NCBI RefSeq assembly: GCF_008725655.1
Contig: NZ_VYXP01000004.1
Coordinates: 175,346-239,345, forward strand
DNA length: 64,000 nt
Source of the DNA: Marinihelvus fidelis
GTDB lineage: Bacteria > Pseudomonadota > Gammaproteobacteria > Xanthomonadales > SZUA-36
Reading direction: 5' to 3'
The notes under the pieces were generated by a model. The model did no database searches. It saw nothing but the letters and a program-made list of their open reading frames with translations, and had not been told where the DNA came from. Shown piece after piece: positions 23,872 through 36,910 of the stretch; within the stretch, counting starts at the first letter, position 1; every line of letters begins with the position of its first letter. The translations under genes were made by a program, and so were the position numbers.

Positions 23872-24300
23872 ATGAAGATAACGCTCAAGATGTGTATGGC
23901 ACCTGTGCTGGTGTTGGCCGGCAGCCTGTTGGTATCGATTAGTGGCTTTGCCGATGATGTTTCCGGCGCCCGTCACCTGCTGTGTGCCACATCGGATGTT
24001 CATGTCTGCAGGCCAGGCGAAGGCTGCGACTGGCAGAGCCCCGAGGCCGTAAACGTGCCCCGTTTCATTCGCGTCGATACGCGCTCAGGCGAAATGAGCA
24101 CGACGGCGGCGAGCCATGAACAGCGGGTTTCCACGGCCACGTCGGTGACGCAACAGGACGGTGAGATCATCCTGCAGGGTGTCGAGAACCGGCGGTCATT
24201 CAGTCTTGTCGTTGATGCCACCACGGGAACTGCCACGTTTGCGGCGGCGACCCGGGCACAGAGTGTCACGGTATTTGGCGCCTGCACTACGGATGAATAA
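23872..24300 (+). CDS. secreted protein of unknown function
   Basis: A 142-residue protein with a signal peptide (hydrophobic residues 9-25, cleavage after GFA). The mature part has four cysteines (LLCATS, VHVCRPGEGCDW, FGACTTDE) and beta-rich sequence such as IILQGVENRRSFSLVVDATTGTATF. No domain recognised. It follows the efflux operon by 28 bp and precedes another exported protein by 12 bp, so the pair is likely co-transcribed. Confidence 0.6.
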   Translation: MKITLKMCMAPVLVLAGSLLVSISGFADDVSGARHLLCATSDVHVCRPGEGCDWQSPEAVNVPRFIRVDTRSGEMSTTAASHEQRVSTATSVTQQDGEIILQGVENRRSFSLVVDATTGTATFAAATRAQSVTVFGACTTDE

Positions 24301-24312
24301 GGAGGGCTGAAC

Positions 24313-24879
24313 ATGAAACAACGTTACCAATACCTCGTGGGCCTGGCCCTGTTGGCATCCCTGTCGCTGTTGGCGGCCCCGGCGGCCTGGGCACAGGGCG
24401 GACAGCAATCACTGGCCGGCACCCTGGGGATCTACGTTTTCCCGTCCAAGGGGCAGGACTCGACCCAGCAGTCAGAAGACGAAGCGGCCTGCTACAAGTG
24501 GGCCGTGTCGAACTCCGGTGTTGACCCTTTCGATGCGCAGAAACAGCAGGAAGCCAATGCCGAGCAGGCCGCCGCGGCGCAACAGCAGGCTGCGCAGGCG
24601 GGCTCGGGCTCGACCGCACGCAGCGCCGTGGGTGGCGCCGCCGTAGGCGCCCTGATCGGTGAGATCGCCGACGATGACGCCGGTAAGGGCGCAGCCTGGG
24701 GCGCCGGCCTGGGCGCCATACGCGGCCACCGTCGTGGCAACCGCGAGCGCGCCGAGTCTCAGATGGCCGCCGCTGAACAAAGTGGCCAGGCCGAAGCGCA
24801 TACTGCGGCCCAGATCGACGGCTTCAAGAAGGCCTTCAGCGCCTGCATGGAAGGCAAGGACTACATTGCGAAGTTCTGA
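24313..24879 (+). CDS. exported glycine-zipper protein
   Basis: A 188-residue protein with a signal peptide cut after AWA (about residue 27), an N-terminal GTLGIYVFPSKGQDSTQQSEDEAACYKWA segment, an Ala/Gln-rich coiled region, a glycine zipper (AVGGAAVGALIGEIADDDAGKGAAWGAGLGAIRG at about 105-140) and a C-terminal FSACMEGKDY. This matches periplasmic/outer-membrane proteins with YMGG-like glycine zippers. A terminator follows directly. Confidence 0.7.
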   Translation: MKQRYQYLVGLALLASLSLLAAPAAWAQGGQQSLAGTLGIYVFPSKGQDSTQQSEDEAACYKWAVSNSGVDPFDAQKQQEANAEQAAAAQQQAAQAGSGSTARSAVGGAAVGALIGEIADDDAGKGAAWGAGLGAIRGHRRGNRERAESQMAAAEQSGQAEAHTAAQIDGFKKAFSACMEGKDYIAKF

Positions 24880-24904
24880 ACGGCAGTGCGAAAAAGCGCA
24901 CAAC

Positions 24905-24936
24905 AAAAAAGGCCCGGCGAAGACCGGGCCTTTTTC
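24905..24936 (+). terminator. rho-independent terminator
   Basis: The perfect 7-bp stem GGCCCGG/CCGGGCC with a 6-nt loop is followed by TTTTTC and preceded by an A-run. It ends the operon finishing at 24879 and could also act from the other side. Confidence 0.92.
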
Positions 24937-24961
24937 TATCCGGGGGAACCCCGGAAATATT

Positions 24962-25037
24962 TGGAGCGGGTGATCGGGCTTGAACCGACGACCTTCTCGT
25001 TGGCAACGAGATGCTCTACCAGCTGAGCTACACCCGC
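24962..25037 (-). tRNA. tRNA-Gly (anticodon GCC)
   Basis: A 76-nt minus-strand tRNA: acceptor GCGGGTG/CACCCGC, D arm TAGCTCAGCTGGTAGAGC, anticodon loop with GCC inside CTCGT/ACGAG, GGTTCAAGCCC T arm and encoded TCCA end. Confidence 0.96.
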
Positions 25038-25184
25038 CTGAGGGATGCGTATTCTAGAGAATTACCCTGCCGTGTCAATAGCTGGATGACGATTTTTTTA
25101 ATCCGTGTCGCAGATCGACGCGAAAGCCCATATTGACGCCGCCTGTGGCACAATACCGCCTCTTTTTCGCAACCACTGGTTAAC

Positions 25185-25403
25185 ATGGCTAAAGAAGACG
25201 TCATTGAAATGGAAGGCCGGGTACTGGAAACCCTGCCCAACACGATGTTCCGGGTCGAGCTCGACAACGGCCACATCGTGACCGCCCATATTTCCGGGCG
25301 CATGCGCAAGAACTACATCCGCATCCTCACCGGCGACAAGGTCAAGGTCGAACTGACCCCTTACGACCTGTCCAAGGGACGCATCACCTACCGCATGAAG
25401 TAA
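25185..25403 (+). CDS. infA: translation initiation factor IF-1
   Basis: A 72-residue OB-fold protein, full family length: [49 protein letters not shown] and the C-terminal KGRITYRMK. It binds the ribosomal A site during initiation. It is convergent with clpA, the same neighbourhood as in many gammaproteobacteria. Confidence 0.98.
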   Translation: MAKEDVIEMEGRVLETLPNTMFRVELDNGHIVTAHISGRMRKNYIRILTGDKVKVELTPYDLSKGRITYRMK

Positions 25404-25407
25404 GACC

Positions 25408-25427
25408 GCGGAGCGCGCCCGCTCCGC
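25408..25427. terminator. shared hairpin between convergent infA and clpA
   Basis: The perfect 8-bp stem GCGGAGCG/CGCTCCGC with loop CGCC lies 5 bp after the infA stop and 1 bp from the clpA stop. It has no T tract, so termination strength is uncertain. Confidence 0.6.
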
Positions 25428-25428
25428 C

Positions 25429-27732
25429 CTATTCCGCAGATTCCTCGCTCGACGCCGGCAACGCTTTCGGCGACTTGTCGTGCGCGCGTGTGGTGACCAC
25501 GAGTTCATCGCCGCTGTCATTGAGTTCGACCTGCACCTCGCCGCCGTCGGCGAGCTTGCCAAACAGCAGGTCGTCGGCCAGCGGACGCTTGATATGCGTC
25601 TGGATCACCCGCTTCATGGGTCGCGCACCCATCTTGGGATCGAAGCCCTGGCGGGCGAGCCATTCCCTGGCCGACGGCGAGACACCCAGGCCCACATCCT
25701 TCTGCGCCAGTTGTGCTTCGAGTTCAAGCAGGAACTTGTCGACGATCAGCAGGATCACCGGGAACTCCAGCGGTGCGAACTGGATGATCGCGTCCAGGCG
25801 GTTGCGGAACTCCGGCGAGAAGGCCTTGCGCAGCACCTCCATCGCATCGGTGGCGTGGTCCTGCTCGGCAAAACCGATGGTCCTGCGCGCGCTCTCACGG
25901 GCGCCGGCATTGGTGGTCATCACCAGGATCACGTTGCGGAAATCCGCCTCGCGGCCGTTGGCGTCGGTGAGTTTGCCGTGGTCCATGATCTGCAGCAGGA
26001 TGTTGAGCAGGTCCGGGTGGGCCTTTTCAATTTCATCCAGCAGCAGCACGGCGTGGGGCGTGCGTGTCACGGCCTCGGTGAGCAGCCCGCCCTGGTCGAA
26101 ACCGACGTAGCCCGGCGGCGCGCCCACCAGGCGCGAAACCGAGTGCGCCTCCATGTACTCGGACATGTCGAAACGCACCAGCTCAATGCCCAGCGTCAGC
26201 GCCAGCTGGCGGCTGACTTCGGTCTTGCCCACGCCGGTGGGGCCGGCGAACAGGAAGCTGCCGATGGGCTTGTCTTCCTCGCCCAGGCCGCTGCGGGCCA
26301 TGCGAATGGAGGCCGTCAGCGCGCCGATGGCGTCGTCCTGGCCAAACACCACCAGCTTCAGGTCGCGATCCAGGTTCTTCAGCGCGTCGCGGTCGGAGCG
26401 TGAGACCTGCCGGGGCGGAATGCGCGCCATGCGGGCGATGATGTCCTCGATGTCGTGCTCGTCCAGCGTGGCCTTGCGCTCGTCCTCGGCCAGCAGGCGC
26501 TGGCGCGCGCCGGCCTCGTCGATCACGTCGATGGCCTTGTCCGGCAGGTGGCGGTCATTGATATGCCGCGCCGCCAGTTCGGCCGCGGCCACCAGCGCCT
26601 CGTCGGTGTACCTGACCCCGTGGTGGTCTTCGAAGCGGCTCTTCAGGCCACGGAGGATTTCCACGGTTTCCGGCACGCTGGGCTCGGTGATGTCGATTTT
26701 CTGGAATCGCCGCGCCAGCGCCCGGTCCTTTTCGAACACGCCGCGGAATTCCTGGAACGTGGTCGAGCCGATGCAGCGCAGCTGGCCGGACGCGAGCACG
26801 GGCTTGACCAGGTTGGAGGCGTCCATGACGCCGCCCGAGGCGGCACCGGCGCCAATGATCGTGTGGATCTCGTCAATGAACAGGACCGCGCCTTCGTCCT
26901 TTTTCAGCTCGGCCAGCACGGCCTTCAGGCGCTTTTCGAAATCGCCGCGGTACTTGGTGCCGGCCAGCAGCGCGCCCAGGTCCAGCGCGTAGATGGTGGC
27001 GTCGGAAAGCACCTCCGGCACCTCGCCCTCGACGATACGCAGGGCCAGGCCCTCGGCCATCGCGGTCTTGCCCACGCCGGCCTCGCCGACAAACAGCGGG
27101 TTGTTCTTGCGCCGGCGGCAGAGTACCTGGATGGTCCGCTCGATCTCGGCGTCGCGACCGATCAGCGGGTCGATATGCCCTGCCCTGGCGCGTTCATTGA
27201 GGTCTTCTGCGTACAGTTCCAGCGGGTTTTTTCCGGCCTCGGCCGCCGGCTCCGCGCCTTCGGGCGCCTGGGTGGCGTCTTCTTCAGGCTGGCCATCCTC
27301 GATCTTGCTGATGCCGTGGGAAATGAAATTGACCACGTCGAGCCGGCTGATGTCGTTCTTGTTCAGCAAGTAGGCCGCGTAGGAATCCTTCTCGCTGAAC
27401 AGCGCCACCAGCACGTTGGTGCCGGTCACTTCCTGCTTGCCGGACGACTGCACGTGGTACAGCGCCCGCTGCAGCACGCGCTGGAAGCCGATGGTGGGTT
27501 GCGTGTCGCGGTTCTCGTCGCCCGGCAGTTCCGGCACGGTTTCCTCGATGACCTGGCGAATCTCGCGCCGCAACGCGTCGATATCGGCATCACAGGCCCG
27601 CAGCACGCTGATTGCCGCGCCGTTGTCCAGCAGCGCCAGTAACAGGTGCTCGACGGTGAGGAATTCGTGCCGGCGGTTGCGGGCTTCCTGGTAGGCCTCG
27701 CTGATGGTGACTTCCAGTTCCTTGCTGAACAT
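25429..27732 (-). CDS. clpA: ATP-dependent Clp protease ATP-binding subunit ClpA
   Basis: A 767-residue AAA+ unfoldase that feeds ClpP. It has an N-domain with two Clp_N repeats (residues 1-140), D1 with Walker A GEAGVGKT and Walker [10 protein letters not shown]2 with [10 protein letters not shown] and [10 protein letters not shown], and no M-domain, which separates it from ClpB. The ATG at 27732 overlaps the clpS stop (TGATG); upstream in-frame codons lie inside clpS. Adaptor and unfoldase are therefore translationally coupled. Confidence 0.97.
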   Translation of the reverse strand: MFSKELEVTISEAYQEARNRRHEFLTVEHLLLALLDNGAAISVLRACDADIDALRREIRQVIEETVPELPGDENRDTQPTIGFQRVLQRALYHVQSSGKQEVTGTNVLVALFSEKDSYAAYLLNKNDISRLDVVNFISHGISKIEDGQPEEDATQAPEGAEPAAEAGKNPLELYAEDLNERARAGHIDPLIGRDAEIERTIQVLCRRRKNNPLFVGEAGVGKTAMAEGLALRIVEGEVPEVLSDATIYALDLGALLAGTKYRGDFEKRLKAVLAELKKDEGAVLFIDEIHTIIGAGAASGGVMDASNLVKPVLASGQLRCIGSTTFQEFRGVFEKDRALARRFQKIDITEPSVPETVEILRGLKSRFEDHHGVRYTDEALVAAAELAARHINDRHLPDKAIDVIDEAGARQRLLAEDERKATLDEHDIEDIIARMARIPPRQVSRSDRDALKNLDRDLKLVVFGQDDAIGALTASIRMARSGLGEEDKPIGSFLFAGPTGVGKTEVSRQLALTLGIELVRFDMSEYMEAHSVSRLVGAPPGYVGFDQGGLLTEAVTRTPHAVLLLDEIEKAHPDLLNILLQIMDHGKLTDANGREADFRNVILVMTTNAGARESARRTIGFAEQDHATDAMEVLRKAFSPEFRNRLDAIIQFAPLEFPVILLIVDKFLLELEAQLAQKDVGLGVSPSAREWLARQGFDPKMGARPMKRVIQTHIKRPLADDLLFGKLADGGEVQVELNDSGDELVVTTRAHDKSPKALPASSEESAE

Positions 27733-28052
27733 CAGGCTTTCTCCATCGTGCACTTCAGCGGGTGTTCATTCTGCCGCGAATACTCGTTGACCTGCGCCAC
27801 CTTGGTCTCGGCGATCTCGCGCGTGAAGACCCCGCAAACGCCCTTGCCGCGTGTATGCACGTGCAACATGACCTGCGTGGCGCGATCGTGGCCCATGCGG
27901 AAAAAAACCTGCAGCACCTCGACCACGAAGTCCATCGGCGTGAAGTCGTCATTCAACAGCACCACCTTGAACAGTGGTGGCTTACTGACCTCGGGCCGCG
28001 CTTCTTCCAGCGCGACGCCGCGATCCTGGCGATGTTCCATTTCTTTACCCAT
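27732..28052 (-). CDS. clpS: ClpA adaptor protein ClpS
   Basis: A 106-residue N-end rule adaptor that delivers substrates to ClpAP. The conserved [43 protein letters not shown] and EHPLKCTME are present. ATG at 28052. It is transcribed directly into clpA with a 1-bp overlap. Confidence 0.96.
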   Translation of the reverse strand: MGKEMEHRQDRGVALEEARPEVSKPPLFKVVLLNDDFTPMDFVVEVLQVFFRMGHDRATQVMLHVHTRGKGVCGVFTREIAETKVAQVNEYSRQNEHPLKCTMEKA

Positions 28053-28175
28053 GACCTGATTCTACTCCTCCATGGCCGGGCCTCAAAGCCACCTCGTCCC
28101 CGCATCGCCGGATTGATAATTAACGCGATCAACCCCACTTGGAAGGGCAATGAATGTCCGTGGATTCAGTGGCAA

Positions 28176-29273
28176 ATGAGCAAGCGTCGCATCATGGTGG
28201 CCATGTCGGGCGGGGTGGATTCCTCGGTCTCGGCGTGGCGCCTTAAGCAGGACGGTGAAGACATCGCCGGCATGTTCATGAAGAACTGGGAGGAAGACGA
28301 CCGCGATGGCGTCTGCCCGGCGGAGCAGGATGCCGACGACGCGCGCGCCGTGGCCCAGGCCCTGGGCATCGAACTGCACACCCGCAATTTTGCTCTGGAG
28401 TACTGGGACCAGGTCTTCGAGACCTTCCTGGCCGAGTACCGCGCCGGCCGCACGCCCAACCCGGACATCCTCTGCAACCGCGAGATCAAGTTCCGGACCT
28501 TCCTGGACCACGCCCGTGACCTGGGCACGGATGCCATCGCCACCGGCCACTATTGCCGCACCGAGGCGCGCGACGGCGTGCATCGGCTGCTGCGCGGCCG
28601 TGATTCCAACAAGGACCAGAGCTATTTCCTCTACGCCGTGGGCCACGAGCAACTCGCGCATACCCTGTTCCCCGTAGGCGACATGGACAAGGGCGACGTC
28701 CGCCAGGCGGCGCTGGACGCCGGCCTGCCGGTGCATGACAAGAAGGACAGCACCGGCATCTGCTTTATCGGTGAGCGCGACTTTAACGGCTTCCTGGCAA
28801 AGTATGTCGACACCGAGCCGGGCGAAATCCGGACCGATGACGGCCGGGTGATCGGCGAACACAACGGCCTGGCGTTCCACACACTGGGCCAGCGCCAGGG
28901 CCTGGGCATCGGCGGCGTCCGCGGCCGCCCCGACGCGCCGTGGTACGTGCTGCACAAGGACCTGGACAACAACATTCTCTATGTCGGCCAGGGCCATGAC
29001 CACGAGTGGCTGCGCTCAACCGAACTGTCGGCTTCACAACTGGCCTGGGTGACCGGCGCGGCACCCCAACAAGGCGCAAGGCTGACAGCCAAGGTGCGCT
29101 ACCGGCAGGCCGACCAGGCCTGCATCGTCGAGTCGGTTGAAGGCGACCGTATGGCGCTGGTCTTCGACCAGCCACAAAGAGCGGTGACACCGGGCCAATC
29201 CGTCGTACTCTATGACCATGATGAATGCCTGGGAGGCGGAATCATCGACACCATGAACGCGTACACACCATGA
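28176..29273 (+). CDS. mnmA: tRNA-specific 2-thiouridylase MnmA
   Basis: A 365-residue enzyme that makes s2U34 in tRNA-Lys, Glu and Gln. It has the PP-loop [14 protein letters not shown] at the N-terminus, a first catalytic cysteine in [12 protein letters not shown], a second in [12 protein letters not shown] and the C-terminal [21 protein letters not shown] 28176 gives the expected N-terminus; the longer frame to 27762 crosses the clpS region. The stop overlaps hflD (ATGA). Confidence 0.96.
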   Translation: MSKRRIMVAMSGGVDSSVSAWRLKQDGEDIAGMFMKNWEEDDRDGVCPAEQDADDARAVAQALGIELHTRNFALEYWDQVFETFLAEYRAGRTPNPDILCNREIKFRTFLDHARDLGTDAIATGHYCRTEARDGVHRLLRGRDSNKDQSYFLYAVGHEQLAHTLFPVGDMDKGDVRQAALDAGLPVHDKKDSTGICFIGERDFNGFLAKYVDTEPGEIRTDDGRVIGEHNGLAFHTLGQRQGLGIGGVRGRPDAPWYVLHKDLDNNILYVGQGHDHEWLRSTELSASQLAWVTGAAPQQGARLTAKVRYRQADQACIVESVEGDRMALVFDQPQRAVTPGQSVVLYDHDECLGGGIIDTMNAYTP

Positions 29274-29881
29274 ACACTGAACAGGTGCTTGCCCTGGCCG
29301 GCGTATTCCAGGCCACCGAACTGGTTCGCCAGGCCGCTCACCACGGCACCTGGTCAGGCTATGCCGCGACCACCTGCCTGGACAGCCTGTTCCGGCTCGA
29401 GGCCGACACGGCCGAGGATGTCTTCGGCGGCAAGTCGCAGCTGCGGCTGGGCCTGGAAACGCTGGCGGCCGTTCTCGAGGGCGAACAGCGCCACGCCGAG
29501 TCGCTGCAGTACACCGTCGGCCTGATGCAGTTGCAGCGCCGCTTCATGCGCGACGGCGCCATGCAGGCGCTGGTCGGCGAGAAACTGGCGGACGCGGCAG
29601 CCCTGGGCGAGGCGCTGTCACAGCATGAGCGCCAGGACCTGCAGGCCGACGCCATCGCCGCGCTGTACTCTGAAACACTGTCGACACTGACGCCGCGTAT
29701 CGTGGTGCATGGCCGGCCGCAATACCTGCAGAATCCGCGCACCGTCAGCTGGGTTCGCAGCCTGCTGTTTGCCGGCCTGCGCTCGGCGGTGCTGTGGCGC
29801 CAGGTGGGCGGTGGGCGCTTCAGCCTGCTGTTTGGACGCAAAAAAGCGCTCGAACAGGCCCATCGCCTGCTGGCCGGTTGA
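29270..29881 (+). CDS. hflD: high frequency lysogenization protein HflD homologue
   Basis: A 203-residue helical membrane-associated protein of the HflD (YcfC) family: [45 protein letters not shown] and a C-terminal [23 protein letters not shown]. It is always encoded behind mnmA in gammaproteobacteria, as here, with a 4-bp overlap. In E. coli it influences lambda lysogeny; the cellular role is unsettled. Confidence 0.92.
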   Translation: MNTEQVLALAGVFQATELVRQAAHHGTWSGYAATTCLDSLFRLEADTAEDVFGGKSQLRLGLETLAAVLEGEQRHAESLQYTVGLMQLQRRFMRDGAMQALVGEKLADAAALGEALSQHERQDLQADAIAALYSETLSTLTPRIVVHGRPQYLQNPRTVSWVRSLLFAGLRSAVLWRQVGGGRFSLLFGRKKALEQAHRLLAG

Positions 29882-29949
29882 GCCCTCATGGGCGATAATA
29901 ACCGGCTAACCCACGCACCTGAATGAAATCGAACTGACTGGAGACCCGC

Positions 29950-32709
<2,760 letters not shown>

Positions 32710-32737
32710 TTACGCGGCCTGCCTGACGGCATGAAAC

Positions 32738-32764
32738 AAGGGCGCCCCGGTGGCGCCCTTTTTC
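32738..32764. terminator. rho-independent terminator after acnA
   Basis: The perfect 9-bp stem AAGGGCGCC/GGCGCCCTT with a 5-nt loop is followed by TTTC. Lies between convergent acnA and the deacetylase gene. Confidence 0.9.
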
Positions 32765-32777
32765 TTGGGCGGTCGAT

Positions 32778-33488
32778 TCAGTCGTCCAGCAGTTCGCTGA
32801 CGGTGACGAACTCAAAACCCCGTTCGCGCAGCCCGGCGACGATACCCGGCACGGCCTGCAGCGAAGTCGCCCGGCTGTCGAACATCACGTGCATCAGGAT
32901 GATCGAACCCGGCCGCGACTGCTCCAGTACCCGCTCGACGATATCGTCCGCGGGTGGCTCGGCCCCCGACCCGGATTCGGGCTCCACGTCCCAGGTGATG
33001 GTGCGCGTGCCACGCTGGTGCAGCACCCACGGCAGCACCAGGAGCTTCTTGCCATAGGGCGGCCGGAACAGGATCTCATCGGTGTAGCCAGCCTCGCGGA
33101 TCAGCCGGTCGGTGGTATCGAGCTCTTCACGAACCTGCGCGGCAGGCATGAACACCATGCGTGAATGCGTGCGTGAATGGTTACCTACCTGGTGCCCGGC
33201 CCTGACGATCTGCGCGGCCAGTTCCGGGTGACGGGCCATGGCATCACCCACCAGGAAGAACGTGGCCCGGACCCCCAGCGCGTCCAGCTGGTCGAGAATG
33301 GCCTGGGTGTGCCCCGGCGTGGGACCATCGTCGAAGGTCAGCGCGACCCGGGGCTGCGCGGTGTCGACGCGGTCGGTCAGGCCGCCATAGAGTTGGTACG
33401 AGGCATTGCGGCTCAGTTGCCAGGTGCCCCAGGCCGCGAGCAGCAGGCCGGCCGTGACCATCGATAGAATTCTGAAGATGCGTTTCAT
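32778..33488 (-). CDS. polysaccharide deacetylase (NodB domain)
   Basis: A 236-residue protein with an N-terminal signal anchor (about residues 5-22) and a NodB domain: motif 1 ALTFDDGP, motif 2 GNHSRTHSRM with the metal-binding histidines, motif 3 RPPYGKK and a C-terminal IILMHVM. It removes acetyl groups from an N-acetylated glycan in the periplasm; the specific polymer is unknown. Confidence 0.88.
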   Translation of the reverse strand: MKRIFRILSMVTAGLLLAAWGTWQLSRNASYQLYGGLTDRVDTAQPRVALTFDDGPTPGHTQAILDQLDALGVRATFFLVGDAMARHPELAAQIVRAGHQVGNHSRTHSRMVFMPAAQVREELDTTDRLIREAGYTDEILFRPPYGKKLLVLPWVLHQRGTRTITWDVEPESGSGAEPPADDIVERVLEQSRPGSIILMHVMFDSRATSLQAVPGIVAGLRERGFEFVTVSELLDD

Positions 33489-33530
33489 GGCCTGATCATG
33501 GCCAGGTCATGCGGCCACGGTGTGGCCAAA

Positions 33531-35333
33531 TCATGCCATTTCCGGGGCAGCTTCCGCGATGGCCTCCAGGAAGGCATCGCCGTAGCGCTCCAGCTTCACC
33601 TCGCCCACGCCGTTGACAGCCAGGAACTCGCTCTCGTTGCGTGGCCGGGCCTGGCTCATGTCGACCAGGGCGGCATCACCGAAAATGACGTACGGCGGCA
33701 CACCGGCCTCGTCCGCCAGGCGTTTGCGCAGGGCCCTGAGCGTATCGAACAGCGCCAGGTCGTCATCGGCCAGTTCCACGGCGGCACGGGAGCGCTTGCG
33801 GGCCGGTTTCGCCTTCAGCCGGGGCTCCGCCAGCTCCAGGTCCTGGTCACCCTTCAGCACCGGGCCGGCCTCCGGTGTCAGGCGCAGGACCGAGTACGCG
33901 GCGATGTCCTGGCGGACATAACCCTGGTGAATCAACTGGCGCAGGAAGGACATCCACTCGGCGCTGGAGTACTCGGTGCCAATCCCATAGGTCGACAGCC
34001 GGTCATGGCCGTGGCGGCGCACCTGCTCGTTGTCGGCACCGCGCAGCACGTCGACCACGTGCTTCATACCAAACGACTGTCGTACCCGGTAGATGCAGGA
34101 CAGCAGCTTGCGCGCGGCCAGCGTGCCATCGAAACGGTTGGGCGGGTCCAGGCAGATATCACAATTGCCGCAGTCCTCGCGCAGGTCTTCACCCAGGTAA
34201 CCCAGCAACACGCGACGACGGCAGGACAGGCTCTCGGCGAAACCCACCATGGCGTTGAGCTTGTGGCCCTCGACCCGGCGTTGTTCCTCGTTACCGCCCT
34301 GCTCGATCTGGTAGCGGGCCGTGCCGGCGTCCTGGGCGCCATACAGCAGCAGGGCCTCGGACGGCAGGCCGTCACGCCCGGCGCGGCCGGTTTCCTGGTA
34401 GTAACCCTCCAGATGCCGCGGCAGGTCGTAATGCACGACGAAACGGACATTGGGCTTGTCGATACCCATGCCAAAGGCGACCGTGGCGACAACGATGCCG
34501 GTCTCGTCGTTGATGAAACGCTCCTGCACGGCGCTGCGCACCGGCGCCGCCAGACCGGCGTGGTAGGCCTCGGCCGGATAGCCCTTCCAGCGCAGGTGCT
34601 CGGCAACTTCCTCGACGCGTTTGCGCGACAGGCAGTAGACAATACCGGACTGCCCTTCCCGACTGGCCAGGAAACGTGCGAGCTGCTGCTTTGGCTGGTG
34701 CTTCTCGAGCACGGTGTAACGGATGTTGGGTCGGTCGAAGCTGGTCACGAACATCTCGGCCTGCTGCAGGCCGAGCACATTGACGATATCGGCCCGGGTC
34801 TGCGGGTCGGCGGTCGCGGTGAGTGCGATGCGCGGCACCCCGGGGAAGCGGGCCTGAAGTTCGCCCAGCGCCGCGTACTCCGGGCGGAAATCATGCCCCC
34901 ACTGTGACACGCAGTGAGCCTCGTCAATGGCGATCAGCGCGATCTCCAGGTCGCCCAGCAGGTCGGCAAAACCCGGCGCCATCAGGCGTTCGGGTGCGAC
35001 ATACAACAGGTCCAGCGTGCCGGCGCGCAGGGCCGACATCACCGCCCTGGCCTCGTCCGGGGCCAGCGACGAGTTGTACATGGCTGCGCGCACGCCGTTG
35101 GCCAGCAAGGCGTCGACCTGGTCCTTCATCAGCGAGATTAGCGGCGAGACCACGATCGCGGTGCCGTCGCGAAGCAGCGCGGGCAGCTGGTAGCACAGCG
35201 ATTTGCCACCGCCGGTGGGCATCAGCACGAAGGCGTCACCGCTCTCGCTGACGCGCCGGATAATGGCTTCCTGGTGGGGTCGGAATTCCTGCAGCCCGAA
35301 GACGTTGTGCAGCGTGTCCAGCATCTTGCTCAT
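33531..35333 (-). CDS. recQ: ATP-dependent DNA helicase RecQ
   Basis: A 600-residue RecQ. It has a superfamily 2 helicase core with FRPHQEAIIRRV, MPTGGGKSLCYQLP, DEAHCVSQWGHDFRP and QETGRAGRDG, a RecQ-Ct zinc segment with cysteines in SCRRRVLLG and CGNCDICLDPP, a winged helix and a C-terminal HRDC domain (about 525-595). ATG at 35333; an upstream frame extension lacks family residues. Acts in RecF-pathway recombination. Confidence 0.96.
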   Translation of the reverse strand: MSKMLDTLHNVFGLQEFRPHQEAIIRRVSESGDAFVLMPTGGGKSLCYQLPALLRDGTAIVVSPLISLMKDQVDALLANGVRAAMYNSSLAPDEARAVMSALRAGTLDLLYVAPERLMAPGFADLLGDLEIALIAIDEAHCVSQWGHDFRPEYAALGELQARFPGVPRIALTATADPQTRADIVNVLGLQQAEMFVTSFDRPNIRYTVLEKHQPKQQLARFLASREGQSGIVYCLSRKRVEEVAEHLRWKGYPAEAYHAGLAAPVRSAVQERFINDETGIVVATVAFGMGIDKPNVRFVVHYDLPRHLEGYYQETGRAGRDGLPSEALLLYGAQDAGTARYQIEQGGNEEQRRVEGHKLNAMVGFAESLSCRRRVLLGYLGEDLREDCGNCDICLDPPNRFDGTLAARKLLSCIYRVRQSFGMKHVVDVLRGADNEQVRRHGHDRLSTYGIGTEYSSAEWMSFLRQLIHQGYVRQDIAAYSVLRLTPEAGPVLKGDQDLELAEPRLKAKPARKRSRAAVELADDDLALFDTLRALRKRLADEAGVPPYVIFGDAALVDMSQARPRNESEFLAVNGVGEVKLERYGDAFLEAIAEAAPEMA

Positions 35334-35496
35334 CGCACCGGAGTATACGGGAACGGCGTAACCCACGGTGGCCCGAAACGCCACTCGCGGGGTCTTCCTA
35401 CGGGCATCGACACGCTCTTCCTACCCGGCCGTCCGAACTTTTCGCGGTTGACCGCGTATTCTTGGTGCATCAACTCAATCACGGGGGACCCTGACG

Positions 35497-36318
35497 ATGG
35501 CCAAGCTGTACTCCTTCGCATCATGGAACGTGGAGCACTTTTCCGGTGAGCCCGGGCGTGTCGCCCGCGTGGTGGACCTGCTCAAGGAAGTGAACCCCGA
35601 CGTGTTTGCGCTGTACGAGGTCAAGAGCGGCTCGGTGTTCGGCGCACTGATGGACGGCATGCCGACGCACTCGTTCTCCATCACCGAGAACACCACCAAC
35701 CCGCTGGCGACCGAAACCCTGGTGGGTGTTCGCCGCAGCATCCAGCACTTTGTCACCCAGCGTGAAGAGTTCAAGGCGAAGATGCCGAGCCTGCGCCCGG
35801 GTGCCCTGGCCACACTACGCAAGAATGGGGTCGACACCTGCTTCCTGTTCCTGCACGTGAAATCTTTCGATTACCCCCTGGCCTGGGGCCTTCGCGACGA
35901 CATGTTCAAGCACGCGGCCAGCCTGAAACGCACGCTGGACAAGCTGTCGGGTGATGGCGAGAACGGCCGTCTGCTGGTGCTGGGCGACCTGAACACCATG
36001 GGCCTGAGCGCGGCCTACAACGACGTCAGCGATATCGATGGCGCGCAGGAACTGGCGTTCCTGGAAAAGCGCTTCCGCGCGGTAGACATGCGGCTGCTTT
36101 CAAAGACCCATCCGGACAGTTGGTGGAACGGCAGGGACAACTGGGCACCCAGTTCACTGGACCATGTTTTTGCCAGTGAAGAACTGTCCTTCAAGACCTT
36201 TGACGGCGCGGATATCCGGGTCCACGGCTGGCCGGAAAAGAACACCCTGACGCAGAAGCGAGCCTGGATCGACAACTTCTCGGACCATGCGCTGCTCTAC
36301 GGCGAGATCCATACCTGA
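35497..36318 (+). CDS. endonuclease/exonuclease/phosphatase family protein
   Basis: A 273-residue soluble protein with the EEP fold: FASWNVEHFSG at the N-terminus (metal-binding Asn/Glu region), FLHVKSFDYP, VLGDLNTMG with the catalytic D-x-N pair, and a C-terminal SSLDHVFAS and DNFSDHALLYGEI with the terminal S-D-H. Substrate, nucleic acid or phosphoester, cannot be told. Isolated between recQ and tag. Confidence 0.8.
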   Translation: MAKLYSFASWNVEHFSGEPGRVARVVDLLKEVNPDVFALYEVKSGSVFGALMDGMPTHSFSITENTTNPLATETLVGVRRSIQHFVTQREEFKAKMPSLRPGALATLRKNGVDTCFLFLHVKSFDYPLAWGLRDDMFKHAASLKRTLDKLSGDGENGRLLVLGDLNTMGLSAAYNDVSDIDGAQELAFLEKRFRAVDMRLLSKTHPDSWWNGRDNWAPSSLDHVFASEELSFKTFDGADIRVHGWPEKNTLTQKRAWIDNFSDHALLYGEIHT

Positions 36319-36349
36319 TGGTGGCGAAGTTGATATCGGCGCTGGTGGC

Positions 36350-36886
36350 TCATGCACCCTGCCAGCGCGGTCCGGTGGCCCGTATTCGAGCCTGCACCGG
36401 GCAGTCCTCGCGGTGCGCGCCCGGCAGGTAGCCGGTACTCATCAGGAACTCACCGGTGATCTCGCCACCGGTGAACTTGAAAGTCTTGCGAAACAGCTTG
36501 ACCCAGCCGGCCTTGTCCAGGGGGTGATGGGCATCCAGCCAGGCGCCAAAACCGCCGTGTGATTCGCGCAGGCCCTGAAGCACGCGGGCATTGTGAATGG
36601 CCGCGTCGACCTTCAGGCGGTTGCGGATGATGCCCGGGTCGGAGAGCAGGCGCTCGCGGTCACCGGCATCGAATGCGGCGACCGCGTCGATGTCGAAGCC
36701 GGCGTAGGCCTGCTTGAAGCCGTCCCGCTTGTTCAGGATGGTCAGCCATGACAGGCCGGCCTGGTTGATCTCCAGCACCAGGCGCTCGAACAAGGCGTTG
36801 TCATCGGTGATGGGAAAGCCGTACTCATCATCGTGATACGGCCCGTGGACCGGGTGATCGGGGGCGAAATCGCAATAGCTCGACAT
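36350..36886 (-). CDS. tag: DNA-3-methyladenine glycosylase I
   Basis: A 178-residue Tag-family glycosylase that removes 3-methyladenine. It begins with CDFAPDHPVHGPYHDDEYGFP, then LFERLVLEINQAGLSWLTILNKRDGFKQAY and IIRNRLKVDAAIHNA. The usual C-terminal zinc ligands are only partly visible (HREDCPVQ). Lies 24 bp downstream of lhr on the same strand. Confidence 0.85.
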   Translation of the reverse strand: MSSYCDFAPDHPVHGPYHDDEYGFPITDDNALFERLVLEINQAGLSWLTILNKRDGFKQAYAGFDIDAVAAFDAGDRERLLSDPGIIRNRLKVDAAIHNARVLQGLRESHGGFGAWLDAHHPLDKAGWVKLFRKTFKFTGGEITGEFLMSTGYLPGAHREDCPVQARIRATGPRWQGA

Positions 36887-36910
36887 GCCTGTGCTCCGTA
36901 AATGGGGTTG

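Noticed and set aside
23355-23888. 177-residue histidine-rich minus-strand frame
   Set aside because: Antisense to the membrane protein gene at 23307-23843, whose helices and start fit the operon.
26455-27642. 395-residue plus-strand frame antisense to clpA
   Set aside because: Shadow of clpA, which has all AAA+ motifs.
28083-29003. 306-residue minus-strand frame opposite mnmA
   Set aside because: Antisense shadow of mnmA with no ribosome binding site or domain.
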